Source of the DNA: an uncultured delta proteobacterium
Lineage (GTDB): Bacteria; Desulfobacterota; Desulfobulbia; Desulfobulbales; Desulfocapsaceae
Direction: 5' to 3'
NCBI GenBank assembly: GCA_903875445.1
Contig: CAIQWD010000059.1
Span: 62,001-126,000 of the forward strand
Length of the DNA: 64,000 bases
Numbering within the stretch: position 1 is the stretch's first letter; each line of letters opens with the position of its first letter. The translations under genes and the position numbers were made by a program. The notes beneath the pieces are model-generated. The model saw nothing but the letters and a program-made list of their open reading frames with translations, searched no databases and had not been told where the DNA came from. Positions 25,942-35,339 of this stretch are shown in pieces.

Positions 25942-27177
25942 ATGCAACAGCAAACAGAACAAATGCTCGACGGCGTCAAGGTCCTCGACCTCTCGAACCT
26001 CATCGCCGGCCCCGGCATTTCCACCATCCTTGCCGATTTCGGGGCGGATGTCATCAAGGTCGAGCATCCGCAACTGGGCGACTACATCCGCAACTGGGGC
26101 CACAAAAAAAACGGGGTGCCCCTGGCCTGGAAATCCCACGGCCGAGGTAAGCGGTTGCTGTCCGTCGACCTCAACTCTCCCGAAGGGCAGCGTATTGTTC
26201 GCCGGCTCGCCGTCGAAACCGACATTCTCATCGAGAGTTATCGGCCGGGAAAAATGGAGGAGTGGGGTCTCGACTACGAGAGTATGGCGCGTGACAATCC
26301 CGGATTGATCATGATCCGCATTACCGGTTGGGGACAGACCGGTCCGTATAAGGACCGGCCCGGTTTCGGCACCCTAGCCGAGGCCTTTAGCGGCTTTGCC
26401 CACATTACCGGCCAGAAGGACGGACCGCCGACCCTGCCCAGTTTTGCCCTAGGCGACGGCATCACCTCCCTGGTCGGAGTCTATTCGGTGATGATGGCCC
26501 TGTACCACCGCGATGTGCATGGCAAGCCGGGACAGGTCATCGACCTGAGTATTTTCGAGTCGATTTTTGCAGCCATCGGTCCCCAGGCCATCGAGTACGA
26601 CCAGCTGGGCAAGATCCAGGGCCGTGCCGGCAATCGTTCGACCCGCGGCGTACCACGCAACGCCTATGAGACCGCCGATAAACGCTGGGTCGCTCTTTCC
26701 GCATCGGCAAGCGATATGGCTTTCCGGCTTTTCGAGGCTATCGGTCGCGAGGACATGGTGGAAGATCCACGCTACAGCAACGCGGCCAAGCGGCTGGAGA
26801 ACGGCGATGCAGTGGATGCCATCGTTGCCGACTGGATCAGGAACCGTCCCTTAAGCGAGGTGCTGGCAACCCTGGAGGCCTCCCAGGTGCCCATTGCCCC
26901 GATTTACGATATCGGCCAGATCATGGCAGATCCCCAGTACCGGGCCCGTCAGTCGATCATCGAACTTGAGGACGAGGATCTCGGCAAGATACGGATGGCC
27001 AACATCCCACCGCGGTTCTCACGGACACCGGGCCGCATTCGCCATCCCGGCCATACCGCTATCGGCCATGACACCCTGGAGATTCTTCGCGGCATCGGCA
27101 TGAGCCACAGCGAGATCCGGGAACTGCAGGAAAAACACATAATTCGCGTACCGGAAAAGACGTCGGACCTGCCCTGA
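25942..27177 (+). CDS. Family III (CaiB/BaiF-type) CoA transferase
   Basis: 411 aa. The ATG at 25942 is used, 5 bp after the MCP stop; a longer frame would overlap the MCP gene. LDGVKVLDLSNLIAGPGISTILADFGADVIKVEHPQ is the canonical start of the family, followed by NSPEGQRIVRRLAVETDILIESYRPGKMEEWGLDYE and ITGWGQTGPYKDRPGF. The HGKPGQVIDLSIFES segment carries the Asp expected to form the aspartyl-CoA intermediate. Transfers CoA between carboxylic acids; carnitine, formyl, oxalate, succinate and aromatic acids are all known substrates in the family, so the specificity is not assigned. Confidence 0.9.
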   Translation: MQQQTEQMLDGVKVLDLSNLIAGPGISTILADFGADVIKVEHPQLGDYIRNWGHKKNGVPLAWKSHGRGKRLLSVDLNSPEGQRIVRRLAVETDILIESYRPGKMEEWGLDYESMARDNPGLIMIRITGWGQTGPYKDRPGFGTLAEAFSGFAHITGQKDGPPTLPSFALGDGITSLVGVYSVMMALYHRDVHGKPGQVIDLSIFESIFAAIGPQAIEYDQLGKIQGRAGNRSTRGVPRNAYETADKRWVALSASASDMAFRLFEAIGREDMVEDPRYSNAAKRLENGDAVDAIVADWIRNRPLSEVLATLEASQVPIAPIYDIGQIMADPQYRARQSIIELEDEDLGKIRMANIPPRFSRTPGRIRHPGHTAIGHDTLEILRGIGMSHSEIRELQEKHIIRVPEKTSDLP

Positions 27178-27207
27178 AGTTACATGGAGAGAATAGCCGG
27201 AGAGAAT

Positions 27208-29904
27208 ATGGTTGCCGTTTCAAGAAAGACCCCGGGTATTCGCCGAGTGTGTATTCTGCTTGTAGCGGCCCTATTGTTTTTTGCTCTCGGCAGTTCCAAT
27301 GCCCCGGCAGAGTCGGCGGACGAACCGCATATCCTTCTGCTCTACGCCTATGGCTATGGCGGCCGGGGAGTGGAACTGTTCAGCGAAGGGTTTTTCAAGG
27401 CGATTACCGAGGCCGGCTTCTCCGTTTCCAACGTCTATGCCGAATACCTCGATCTGCAACGCAACCGGGAGCTGCCGGACTATCGTCGGAATCTGCGGAA
27501 AACACTCGAAAATAAATACGGAAGGCGGCGGATCGATCTCATCGTCACTGTGCAACAGCCGGCTCTCGCCTTCCTGCTCACCGAGGGGCGGGATATCGCC
27601 CCCGATGCCGCGGTTATCACTCTCCAGCACCGACCGCTCCTTGAAGAGGAAAAGGCCGGCCGCCGCATCGTCGGCGAGGTCAATCAATTCGACATCAAGG
27701 GCACCCTGGAGAGAGCGATTGAACTGTTTCCAAAAACCCGACAGGTGCTGTTTGCCTCGGGCAGCAGCGAGGCCGACGTCACACTCGCCGAACAGGCTGC
27801 CGCCGTCGCCCTGCCGTATCGCGAGCACTTGGAATTCAAATACACCACCGGCATGACCCTTGATGAAATCCTTCTGCAGGTGGCTAACCTGCCGCCGCAG
27901 AGCATCATCATTTTCACCCAATACAACCGAGACAGTAAAGGCCGTGTGGCCCTGGCCTACGAGGCGGAAAAGATGATCATCAAGGCGGCCAACGCCCCGG
28001 TGTTCGGCTTTTACGACTACAATCTGAAAAACGGCGGGATCGGCGGCTCGGTCATCGCCGTCGAGGCCTCCGGCTCTCGGACCGGAAAGCTGGCAATCGA
28101 ACTTCTGCAAGGACTGCCTCCAACAGCTGCGGGAACCTTGCGAATGAACGAAAACATTCCAATGTTCGACTGGCAGCAGATCCGCCGCTTTGGCGGTGAC
28201 CCGAGCCGGCTGCCGGAGGGCACGATCTTTCTCAATCGCCCGCCCTCGGCCTGGCAGCAATACGGCGGAATCATCGTCGGCACCCTTATTTTCATACTCA
28301 GCCAGTCCCTACTGATCGTCGCCCTGCTCGTCAATATTCGCAGACGCAAACGGGTCGAGAGCGTGCTCAGCAAGAGCGAGGCCGAGTTTCACGCCATCTT
28401 CGAGGGGATGTTCGATTCGGTCATCTTTGCCGATTTAGATCGACATATCCGTCTGGTCAACACCGCCTTCAGCCAAATGTTCGGCTACAGGGCCGAGGAA
28501 GCAATCGGCCGAACCACCGAATTTCTCTACACCGACCCGGCCGATTACCTCGATCAGGGACGCCGTCGCTTTCACGGCGGACCGGAAATCGAGGGCGGGA
28601 GCTATGAACTGCAATACCGGCGAAAGGACGGTTCGCTGTTCTGGGCCGAATCGAACGGCACCAGGGTTGTCGGCCCAGGCGGGGCGGTGCTCGGCATTAT
28701 GAGCATGCATCGAGACATCACCGAAAAAAGGGCAAACGAGGAAGAAAAAATCAAATTCGAGGCACAACTCCATCAGCTCCAGAAAATGGAGGCCATCGGC
28801 CAGCTCGCCGGCGGGGTGGCCCATGATTTTAACAATATGCTCGGGGTGATCCTCGGTCACACCGAACTGGCCATGGACCAGATGGACCCGGCGTCGCCGC
28901 TTTTGGCCGACCTGGAGGAAATCCGTAAGGCTGCACTGCGCTCCGCCGATATTACCCGGCAATTGCTGGCCTTTGCCCGCAAACAGACGGTGCAGCCCCA
29001 GGTGCTCGACCTCAACGAGACCGTCGAAGGCATGCTGAAAATGCTGCGGCGGCTGATCGGCGAGGCCATCCAACTGGTCTGGTCGCCGGGAGCCGATCTG
29101 TGGCCGGTCAGGGTTGACCCGTCGCAGATCGATCAAATCCTCGCCAATCTCTGTGTCAATGCCCGGGATGCCATCACCGACATCGGTAAGATTACCGTCG
29201 AAACGGCAAATTGCGCCTTCGAGGTGGAAGACTGTAACGAAAACACCGTTCATTTCCCCGGAGAGTATGTCCGAATCGCCGTCAGCGACAACGGCTGTGG
29301 CATGGAAAAAGACCTGCTGCTCCACATCTTCGAGCCGTTTTTCACCACCAAGGGTGTCGGCGAGGGCACCGGCCTCGGTCTGGCCACGGTCTATGGCGCG
29401 GTGCAGCAAAACCACGGCTTCATCAACGCCTACAGCGAACCGGGACAAGGGACGACCTTCTCCATCTATCTGCCCCGCCATATGAGCACAGCTGCCCAAG
29501 TGCCGGTGCAGAGCCCACCGGAACCTGCCGCACGCGGCCATGAAACTATTCTGCTGGTGGAGGATGAGCCGGCGATCCTGGGAATGATCAGGGCGATCCT
29601 GCAAGGCCTGGGCTATGCGGTACTGCCGGCAAACAGTCCCGGCGAGGCCCTCGCCCTCGTTGAACAATTCGCCGGCGACATCCATCTGCTCCTGACCGAT
29701 GTGATCATGCCGGAAATGAACGGCCATACCCTGGCGGAACAGATACTTACGAGTCGGCCGACGATGAAGTGTCTGTTTATGTCCGGGTATCCGGCCAATG
29801 TCATTGCCTACCAAGGGGTGCTGGACGACGGGATCTGTTTCATCCATAAACCCTTTGCGAAAAAGGAGTTGGCCGCCAAGATTCGTCAGGTGCTGGCGGC
29901 TTGA
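27208..29904 (+). CDS. Hybrid sensor histidine kinase with ABC-type substrate-binding sensor domain
   Basis: 898 aa. Signal/TM near residues 10-32, then a periplasmic ABC_sub_bind-like domain ([20 protein letters not shown]..., [30 protein letters not shown]) to ~340, TM (~355-375), PAS ([19 protein letters not shown]), HisKA ([20 protein letters not shown]), HATPase ([31 protein letters not shown]) and a C-terminal receiver with [13 protein letters not shown]. The ATG at 27208 is preferred (GGAGAG upstream) over the one at 27184. It lies immediately after the CoA transferase gene; whether the sensed ligand relates to that enzyme is unknown. No output regulator is adjacent. Confidence 0.9.
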   Translation: MVAVSRKTPGIRRVCILLVAALLFFALGSSNAPAESADEPHILLLYAYGYGGRGVELFSEGFFKAITEAGFSVSNVYAEYLDLQRNRELPDYRRNLRKTLENKYGRRRIDLIVTVQQPALAFLLTEGRDIAPDAAVITLQHRPLLEEEKAGRRIVGEVNQFDIKGTLERAIELFPKTRQVLFASGSSEADVTLAEQAAAVALPYREHLEFKYTTGMTLDEILLQVANLPPQSIIIFTQYNRDSKGRVALAYEAEKMIIKAANAPVFGFYDYNLKNGGIGGSVIAVEASGSRTGKLAIELLQGLPPTAAGTLRMNENIPMFDWQQIRRFGGDPSRLPEGTIFLNRPPSAWQQYGGIIVGTLIFILSQSLLIVALLVNIRRRKRVESVLSKSEAEFHAIFEGMFDSVIFADLDRHIRLVNTAFSQMFGYRAEEAIGRTTEFLYTDPADYLDQGRRRFHGGPEIEGGSYELQYRRKDGSLFWAESNGTRVVGPGGAVLGIMSMHRDITEKRANEEEKIKFEAQLHQLQKMEAIGQLAGGVAHDFNNMLGVILGHTELAMDQMDPASPLLADLEEIRKAALRSADITRQLLAFARKQTVQPQVLDLNETVEGMLKMLRRLIGEAIQLVWSPGADLWPVRVDPSQIDQILANLCVNARDAITDIGKITVETANCAFEVEDCNENTVHFPGEYVRIAVSDNGCGMEKDLLLHIFEPFFTTKGVGEGTGLGLATVYGAVQQNHGFINAYSEPGQGTTFSIYLPRHMSTAAQVPVQSPPEPAARGHETILLVEDEPAILGMIRAILQGLGYAVLPANSPGEALALVEQFAGDIHLLLTDVIMPEMNGHTLAEQILTSRPTMKCLFMSGYPANVIAYQGVLDDGICFIHKPFAKKELAAKIRQVLAA

Positions 29905-29997
29905 CTCTGCTCGGCTGTGACCTGAGCCATCGTCTCCTTCTACTTTTTTACCGTTTTGAAGGAATTGCTTATTCTTGGTGTAAGCCAACCAAATCAA

Positions 29998-30044
29998 TTG
30001 ACACATTGTGGTACATTATTTATCATATGAACAAATGATCATAT
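29998..30044 (+). promoter_or_regulatory. cadC promoter with ArsR/SmtB-type operator
   Basis: TTGACA (29998-30003), a 17-bp spacer and TATCAT (30021-30026) make a good sigma-70 promoter. Overlapping the -10, ATATGA (30025-30030) and TCATAT (30039-30044) form a 20-bp inverted repeat of the ArsR/SmtB type. Metal binding to the CadC product should release this site. Confidence 0.75.
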
Positions 30045-30059
30045 ATTGTTGGATACTGC

Positions 30060-30428
30060 ATGATACAGCTGCACAATGACACAGACGTTTGCGAAGAGTT
30101 ATGCGAACATGACCAGATTGTCTGCTTGGCAAAAGCCGAAATGCTTCTTGACGAAGATGCCAGACAGATTGCCGAAACGTTTAAAATTTTAGGAGATCCC
30201 ACGAGGATTAAGATTTTGCATGCCCTCTCCAAAAGAGAACTTTGCGTGTGTGACATTGCCGCCATCGTTGACATGGGGCAATCGGCAGTGTCGCACCAGC
30301 TCCGTTTGTTGCGTGGCGCGCGATTGGTTAAATACCGTAAAGAGGGCAAAATGGCCTGGTATTCTCTTGATGATACACATATCTCTCTGCTTCTGGCTCA
30401 GGGAATTGAACATATCAAACATGGGTAA
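30060..30428 (+). CDS. cadC: CadC-like metal-responsive ArsR family repressor
   Basis: 122 aa winged helix. ILGDPTRIKILHALSKRELCVCDIAAIVDMGQSAVSHQLRLLR has the alpha-3 ELCVCD metal site (CxC), and the N-terminus offers extra cysteines (CEELCEHD, IVCLAK), as in the alpha3N sensors CadC and CmtR, which respond to Cd, Pb or Zn. It sits 5 bp before the P-type ATPase gene and behind an ArsR-type operator, so autoregulation of a metal-efflux operon is the straightforward reading. Confidence 0.9.
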   Translation: MIQLHNDTDVCEELCEHDQIVCLAKAEMLLDEDARQIAETFKILGDPTRIKILHALSKRELCVCDIAAIVDMGQSAVSHQLRLLRGARLVKYRKEGKMAWYSLDDTHISLLLAQGIEHIKHG

Positions 30429-30433
30429 AAATA

Positions 30434-32530
30434 ATGCAGAAGTCGGTTTTTCTCATCTCCGGCATGGACTGTGGCGATTGCGCTGCAAAACTGGAAAAAA
30501 GACTTGCCGCGCTACCGGGTGTGAGGTCGGCGACTATTAACTTTGGTGCCGGCAAGTTGACGGTCGAACACAGCATTGCCGATTCCGCTCTCCTGCAAAC
30601 GGTGAAACAAGCCGGATATGGGGCAAGAAAGGATGAGGCCCTTCGCCGGCCCTTGCCGGAAACCGTCTGGTGGAAAAACGCCCGGACTCTGGCTACCATC
30701 GCCTCCGGAATACTGTTGGCAATTGCCACGCTCCTCGATTGGCTGGGGATGACGAGGGGCATCGTGATTTGCCTCTATGCTCTCACTGCCGTTACCGGTG
30801 GGTTTCACGCCGCAAAAAGCGGCCTGTATAGCCTTCGTTCCTTATCGCTCGACATGAATTTTCTGATGACTGCCGCCGTAATTGGCGCAGCGGCCATAGG
30901 CGAATGGAACGAGGGTGCCGCAGTCGCTTTTCTGTTTTCCGTCGGCAACACCTTGCAGGCGTACACCATGGATAAAACCCGCCGGTCCATCCGCTCCTTG
31001 ATGGAACTGGCTCCAGCGGTGGCTTTGGTGCGAAGGGACAACGAGGAAAATTGTTTGCCCGTTGAGGACATCGTGGTAGGCGATGTCCTCATAATCAAGC
31101 CCGGTGAACGGATCGCCATGGATGGAATTGTTCTTGCTGGGGTTTCGGCAGTCAATCAGGCCACTATTACCGGCGAATCGATTCCCGTTGAAAAAACAGC
31201 GGGCGACACGGTGTATGCCGGGACAGTGAACGAACACGGTGCCTTGGAAATCTCCGTAACGAAGAGTGCCGATAATTCGACTCTGGCCAGGATCTCCCAT
31301 CTCGTCGAGGAAGCCCAGGCGCAGAAGGCCCCCTCGCAGCAGTTTGTCGATGTCTTCGCCAAGTATTATACCCCACTCGTCCTCGTACTGGCCGCTTGCG
31401 TTATGGTTGTGCCTTGGCTGGTCTTCCAAAAGCCTTTCGCCCCGTGGTTTTATAATGGCTTGGTATTGCTTGTTATCTCCTGCCCTTGTGCACTGGTTAT
31501 TTCTACCCCGGTAGCTATCGTCTCCGCTATCGGCAATGCCTCCAGGCGCGGCGTTCTCATCAAGGGCGGCGCCTATTTGGAGGAGATGGGCTCTATCAAT
31601 GCCATCGCCTTTGATAAAACCGGAACCTTAACTGAAGGTCGCCCAGTGGTTACCGATATTGTGGTGACAAATGGCTATTCCGATACCGAATTGTTAGCAA
31701 TGGCTGCGAGCATCGAAAAATGGTCGGAGCATCCCTTAGCCCATGCTGTAGTTCTCAAGGCCAAAGGGCTTCAGTTAAAGGCTGCCATTCATTTCAAAGC
31801 CTTGGTGGGACGTGGCGCACAGGCGGAGATCGATGGACAAACGATATACATCGGCAATGTCCGGTTGTTTGAAGACCTCGGTTATGATTTGACCGCCCAC
31901 GAGCAAATACTGGCTGACCTTGAACAACAAGGCAAGACGGTTATGTTAATGGGTACAGGAAATAACATTCTCGGCATGATTGCGGTAGCCGATACCTTAC
32001 GGGACAACAGCCGGGAGGCAATACAAGCACTTCATCGAGCCGGCATGAAGCACATAGCCATGCTCACCGGCGACAACAACCGCGTAGCCGGCGCAATTGC
32101 CAAGAAACTTGATCTCGACACCTACTACAGTGACCTGTTGCCTGAGGACAAGGTAGCAACAGTCAAAAAAATTGCCGGTGACTACGGTAAGATAGTTATG
32201 GTCGGCGACGGTGTGAACGATGCCCCCGCCCTGGCGGCAGCGACCGTAGGCGTGGCCATGGGAGTAGCGGGATCGGACGTGGCGCTGGAAACGGCGGATG
32301 TGGCCTTAATGACCGATGACCTTGGCAAGCTGGCTTATCTCATCAAGCTGAGTCATAAGACCGTGGCTATCATTAAAGAAAATATCGTTTTCGCCATTTC
32401 GATTAAAGTTATCTTCCTGGTATTGCTTGTTCTCGGCATGGCGAATCTTTGGCTTGCCGTGTTGGCCGATATGGGCGCATCGCTTCTGGTAACAATGAAT
32501 GGCATGCGGCTGATGCGTCGTTTGCAGTGA
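30434..32530 (+). CDS. cadA: Heavy-metal (Cd/Zn/Pb) translocating P1B-type ATPase
   Basis: 698 aa. An N-terminal heavy-metal-associated domain with GMDCGDC, eight TMs, the CPC transport motif in ISCPCALVIS, phosphorylation site DKTGTLTEG, the SEHPLAHAV dipeptide and the hinge GDGVNDAPAL. The CPC motif and pairing with CadC indicate Zn/Cd/Pb export across the inner membrane. It is complete, with no sign of decay. Confidence 0.95.
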   Translation: MQKSVFLISGMDCGDCAAKLEKRLAALPGVRSATINFGAGKLTVEHSIADSALLQTVKQAGYGARKDEALRRPLPETVWWKNARTLATIASGILLAIATLLDWLGMTRGIVICLYALTAVTGGFHAAKSGLYSLRSLSLDMNFLMTAAVIGAAAIGEWNEGAAVAFLFSVGNTLQAYTMDKTRRSIRSLMELAPAVALVRRDNEENCLPVEDIVVGDVLIIKPGERIAMDGIVLAGVSAVNQATITGESIPVEKTAGDTVYAGTVNEHGALEISVTKSADNSTLARISHLVEEAQAQKAPSQQFVDVFAKYYTPLVLVLAACVMVVPWLVFQKPFAPWFYNGLVLLVISCPCALVISTPVAIVSAIGNASRRGVLIKGGAYLEEMGSINAIAFDKTGTLTEGRPVVTDIVVTNGYSDTELLAMAASIEKWSEHPLAHAVVLKAKGLQLKAAIHFKALVGRGAQAEIDGQTIYIGNVRLFEDLGYDLTAHEQILADLEQQGKTVMLMGTGNNILGMIAVADTLRDNSREAIQALHRAGMKHIAMLTGDNNRVAGAIAKKLDLDTYYSDLLPEDKVATVKKIAGDYGKIVMVGDGVNDAPALAAATVGVAMGVAGSDVALETADVALMTDDLGKLAYLIKLSHKTVAIIKENIVFAISIKVIFLVLLVLGMANLWLAVLADMGASLLVTMNGMRLMRRLQ

Positions 32531-32580
32531 GATTAAGTCTGCGCTTGCAGATGATTGTTTCCCTCCGCCCAGCAAGCATC

Positions 32581-32620
32581 TTGACAAACCGACAAAGTAG
32601 ATATAAACATTCATTTATAT
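32581..32620 (+). promoter_or_regulatory. Promoter and ArsR-type operator of the selenoprotein operon
   Basis: TTGACA at 32581-32586, with TATAAA at 32602-32607 (15-bp spacing; TAAACA at 17 bp is the alternative). ATATAAA (32601-32607) and TTTATAT (32614-32620) form a perfect 7-bp inverted repeat with a 6-bp centre, the same size class as the cadC operator but a different sequence. It lies 50 bp before the second ArsR gene, which probably represses itself and the genes behind it. Confidence 0.65.
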
Positions 32621-32670
32621 GTTGATGAGTGTTGTCCTCAGGATGTTTCATAATTACCCGCTGCTGCCCC

Positions 32671-33066
32671 ATGACGGAAAAACACCCCATCCCCGGCGAT
32701 CCGGAACACATTGTCAAGTCTTCGGCCGACCTTGCAGATGGCGATCAGATGCAGGATCAGTTGACTGACGATCATCTGCAACGCGCCGCCTTTCTCGCTA
32801 AAAGCCTGTCCGACGGCAATCGTCTGCGGATACTTCTACTGGTCGGCGATGGTCGGAAGTCGGTATCGGCCATCGTCGAGAAACTGGAGTTGTCGCAGCC
32901 GCTGGTATCGCATCATTTGAGGGAATTAAAAAGATCTCTCTTGGTCAAAGTAGAGCGTGAGGGACCGTTTATTTACTATGAATTGGCGGATGCGAGAATT
33001 CTGGGTGTCGTCCGAACCTTGAGCAAGGTGGCGACAGACCTGTTATCCGTGAGAACCACTTTTTAA
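32671..33066 (+). CDS. ArsR family regulator without cysteines
   Basis: 131 aa from the ATG at 32671. The winged helix (KSLSDGNRLRILLLVGDGRKSVSAIVEKLELSQPLVSHHLRELKRSLLVKVEREGPFIYYELA) is clear, but no cysteine is present anywhere and the alpha-3 CxC site is absent. It therefore probably senses something other than a thiophilic metal through cysteines, or responds indirectly. The first ~40 residues are unlike those of CadC. It is the first gene of an apparent operon with three UGA-containing genes (23 bp to the next start). Confidence 0.85.
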   Translation: MTEKHPIPGDPEHIVKSSADLADGDQMQDQLTDDHLQRAAFLAKSLSDGNRLRILLLVGDGRKSVSAIVEKLELSQPLVSHHLRELKRSLLVKVEREGPFIYYELADARILGVVRTLSKVATDLLSVRTTF

Positions 33067-33089
33067 ACAATCGGAGGCACAACATCCGT

Positions 33090-33542
33090 ATGGACGAATT
33101 CTTTAAAATCATTGCCCGCATGACCCCGGAAGAGGCCCTGTCGCAAATCACCATGGTCCTGGAAAGGCTTTTGGCGGATCTCGACCACGACGGCCGCGAG
33201 CGTTTTCTGATGAATCTCATCGGCCAGTCGGAAAGCGACAAAGTTGCCGGCCTCGTCCATTTGTGACTAGCCGAGTGCATGGGCGAAGGTGTCGACCCAA
33301 CACAGATGTGCCGGAGCCTGGTGGACAAGGTTGTTCAGTCGGAACAACTCCGGGCTATCGCCGATCCCGATCTGCTGGTGTTGTTCGAGGACTGGCTGGA
33401 GGAGCTGGAAGCGGAAGTAGTGGCGCTTCTTAAAACCCACGGCCCTTTGGACAGCAAGGGTTTAGCCGACAAACTCGGCCTTTCCGTCAGGGGCGCGACC
33501 TTTCTTCTGTCAAAACTGGAAAGAACTGGAAATGGAGTTTAG
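33090..33542 (+). CDS. Small selenoprotein candidate (U59), function unknown
   Basis: 150 aa if the in-frame TGA at 33264-33266 is read as selenocysteine. CGGAGG stands 12 nt before the ATG at 33090. The frame before and after the TGA is coherent: ...SDKVAGLVHL-U-LAECMGEGVDPTQMC..., giving a UxxxC pair with C63. The N-terminal part is helical; the C-terminus (LLKTHGPLDSKGLADKLGLSVRGATFLLSKLERTG) looks like a winged helix. A SECIS-like hairpin follows the TGA. Without Sec insertion the product would be a 58-residue fragment. I do not recognise the family. It ends with TAG, 10 bp before the next start. Confidence 0.75.
33281..33298 (+). promoter_or_regulatory. SECIS-like hairpin after TGA 33264-33266
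   Basis: GGGCGA (33281-33286) pairs with TCGACCC (33292-33298, one bulged A) around the 5-nt loop AGGTG. The GGU lies 22-24 nt after the TGA. In the E. coli fdhF SECIS the apical loop also contains AGGU at nearly the same distance (established). Confidence 0.65.
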
Positions 33543-33552
33543 GAGACCTCCG

Positions 33553-35313
33553 ATGAAAAAATGGACATCGATATTTCCGGCGCTCGCGGCCATGGCGCTC
33601 ACCGTCGTTTTTGTCTGGTATATAGAGCGTCCCGCAGTACCCAAACAGGCCACCTGGGATGACGTCGTGGCCGAGGCCAAGGCCGGCGGTTACCGCATCA
33701 TCTCAACGACAGAGCTTGCCGACCGATATCGCACGAGCCCTACCGCCGTTACCATGGTGGATACCCGCCAGGACTGGGAATTCCGTACCGGCCATATCGA
33801 AGGCGCGGTCAATTTTCCCATGGAACCAACTGCCTGGGCACGCTGGCGCAGGGCGGGTGACCTGGAAAAATTCCTGGGCGCGGACAAAGATCACCTGCTG
33901 GTTTTTTACTGAGCTGGCCTGACATGAGTCCGCAGCGACTCGGCGGCCCGGGTGGCCGTCACCCTTGGTTATAAAAACGTTTACCGCGACCCTTATGGAT
34001 TTCCCAAGTGGCAGGAACAGGGCCTGCCCATACGGAGCATCCCGGCCGGCCTCACATCATCCGCCGCAACACCTGCCGGACCACAGGACGACCCTTCCTT
34101 TAAAGGCTGGGGTATGCTCTGGACGCTGCTGGGTATTTTCGCCGGAGGATTGGCCCTCAATCTCACCCCCTGCGTCTACCCGATGATTCCCATCACCGTG
34201 TCGTTTTTCGGCGGTCGCTCCGCCGGCGACAAACCCGGACAGCTGGGGCTGGTCCTGCATGGCCTATGTTATCTGCTGGGTCTCGCCTTGACCAATTCGA
34301 CCCTGGGCGTCGTTGCCGCCTTAACCGGCGGTCTGATGGGCTCGCTGCTGCAAAGTCCGCTGGTCCTTGCCCTGGTTGCCGGCGTTCTGGTGCTGTTCGC
34401 CACCAGCCTCTTCGGCTTTTGGGAACTGCGGTTGCCCGGTGGGATGAGCCAAATGGCCGGTAAATCCTATACCGGCTATTTCGGCAGTTTCTTTATGGGG
34501 CTGACTCTCGGGATCGTCGCCGCCCCCTGTATCGGCCCCTTCGTTCTCGGCCTGCTCACCTGGGTTGCCGGCATGGGTAATCCCTGGTTCGGATTTTTGA
34601 TCTTTTTCGTCCTCAGTCTCGGGCTTGGCCTGCCCCTTTTCGTCCTCGCTCTTTTTTCCGGTCAGCTGCAGAGACTGCCTCGGGCCGGCGGCTGGATGCT
34701 CTGGGTGCGTAAACTCATGGGCTGGGTACTGGTGGGCATGGCGATCCACTTCCTTCGCCCGGTACTCCCCGATTTCCTCAAGATACTCCTGCCGGTTACC
34801 GTCGCCCTGACTGCCGGCCTGCACCTTGGGTGGTTTGATAAAAACGAGGCGAACTTTCGCGCCTTTTCCTGGCTGAAAGCCCTTACCGGTACAGCCTGCC
34901 TGGTCATGGCGACTCTGTGGATTACCTCTGCGGTCATGCAGGGGCCGGGGATCGTCTGGCATCCCTACTCGGAACAAATCCTCCGGGAGGCCAAGACTCA
35001 GGGCAAACCGCTGATCATCGATTTCTACGCCGACTGGTGCACGCCATGCCGGGAACTGGAAGAGGTGACCTTTCATCAGCCGGATGTCGTCGGGTTGGCG
35101 GGAAAAAACTTTACCATGGTTAAGGTCGATGTCACCAAGGGTGGCAATCCGTACCATGAAGAACTCCTGAAAAATTATGGCGTTAAAGGAGTGCCGACAC
35201 TTGTTTTTATCGATGCGGAAGGGCAGGAACGAACAGACCTCCGCCTCGTCGATTATCTGCCGGCCGAGCAGTTTTTGCAGCGCATGCGCAGCATTACCCC
35301 ACCGGGCAAGTGA
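33553..35313 (+). CDS. Rhodanese-DsbD-thioredoxin fusion, selenoprotein candidate (U120, U125)
   Basis: 586 aa when two in-frame TGA codons (33910-33912 and 33925-33927) are read as Sec. N-terminal anchor (~7-24), then an extracytoplasmic rhodanese domain (VTMVDTRQDWEFRTGHIEGAVNFP) whose active loop reads HLLVFY-U-AGLT-U-VRSDSAA, exactly where rhodaneses have YCGGPxC. Next comes a DsbD-type domain of about eight TMs with its redox cysteines in LTPCVYP (C207) and VAAPCIGPF (C326), then a C-terminal thioredoxin domain with YADWCTPC (C496, C499). Probable role: passing reducing power from the cytoplasm across the membrane to a selenocysteine rhodanese handling persulfide, or to another thiol target. 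AGGAGA precedes the ATG. Read without Sec it would appear as two broken genes. Confidence 0.85.
33944..33958 (+). promoter_or_regulatory. SECIS-like hairpin after TGA 33925-33927
   Basis: CGGCC (33944-33948) pairs with GGCCG (33954-33958) around the loop CGGGT; its GGU is 24-26 nt after the second TGA. A second stem, GAGTC-CGCAGC-GACTC (33926-33941), lies nearer the first TGA but its loop lacks GU, so how the first Sec is specified is not obvious. Confidence 0.55.
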
Positions 35314-35339
35314 CCACAAAACCGAAGAAGGAGACAACC

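Noticed and set aside
28435-30006. 523-codon open frame on the minus strand
   Set aside because: It lies antisense to the hybrid sensor kinase, whose domains are unmistakable; the protein is low-complexity with no recognisable fold. It is a GC-rich shadow frame.
33532-33951. Reading the rhodanese and DsbD regions as two genes, the first a 119-residue pseudogene
   Set aside because: The frame is identical on both sides, the two TGAs fall exactly on the rhodanese cysteines, and no ribosome site precedes a start for a separate DsbD gene.
35311-35313. TGA at the end of the DsbD fusion as another Sec codon
   Set aside because: The thioredoxin domain is complete there, no coherent protein follows and no GU-loop hairpin stands 20-30 nt downstream.
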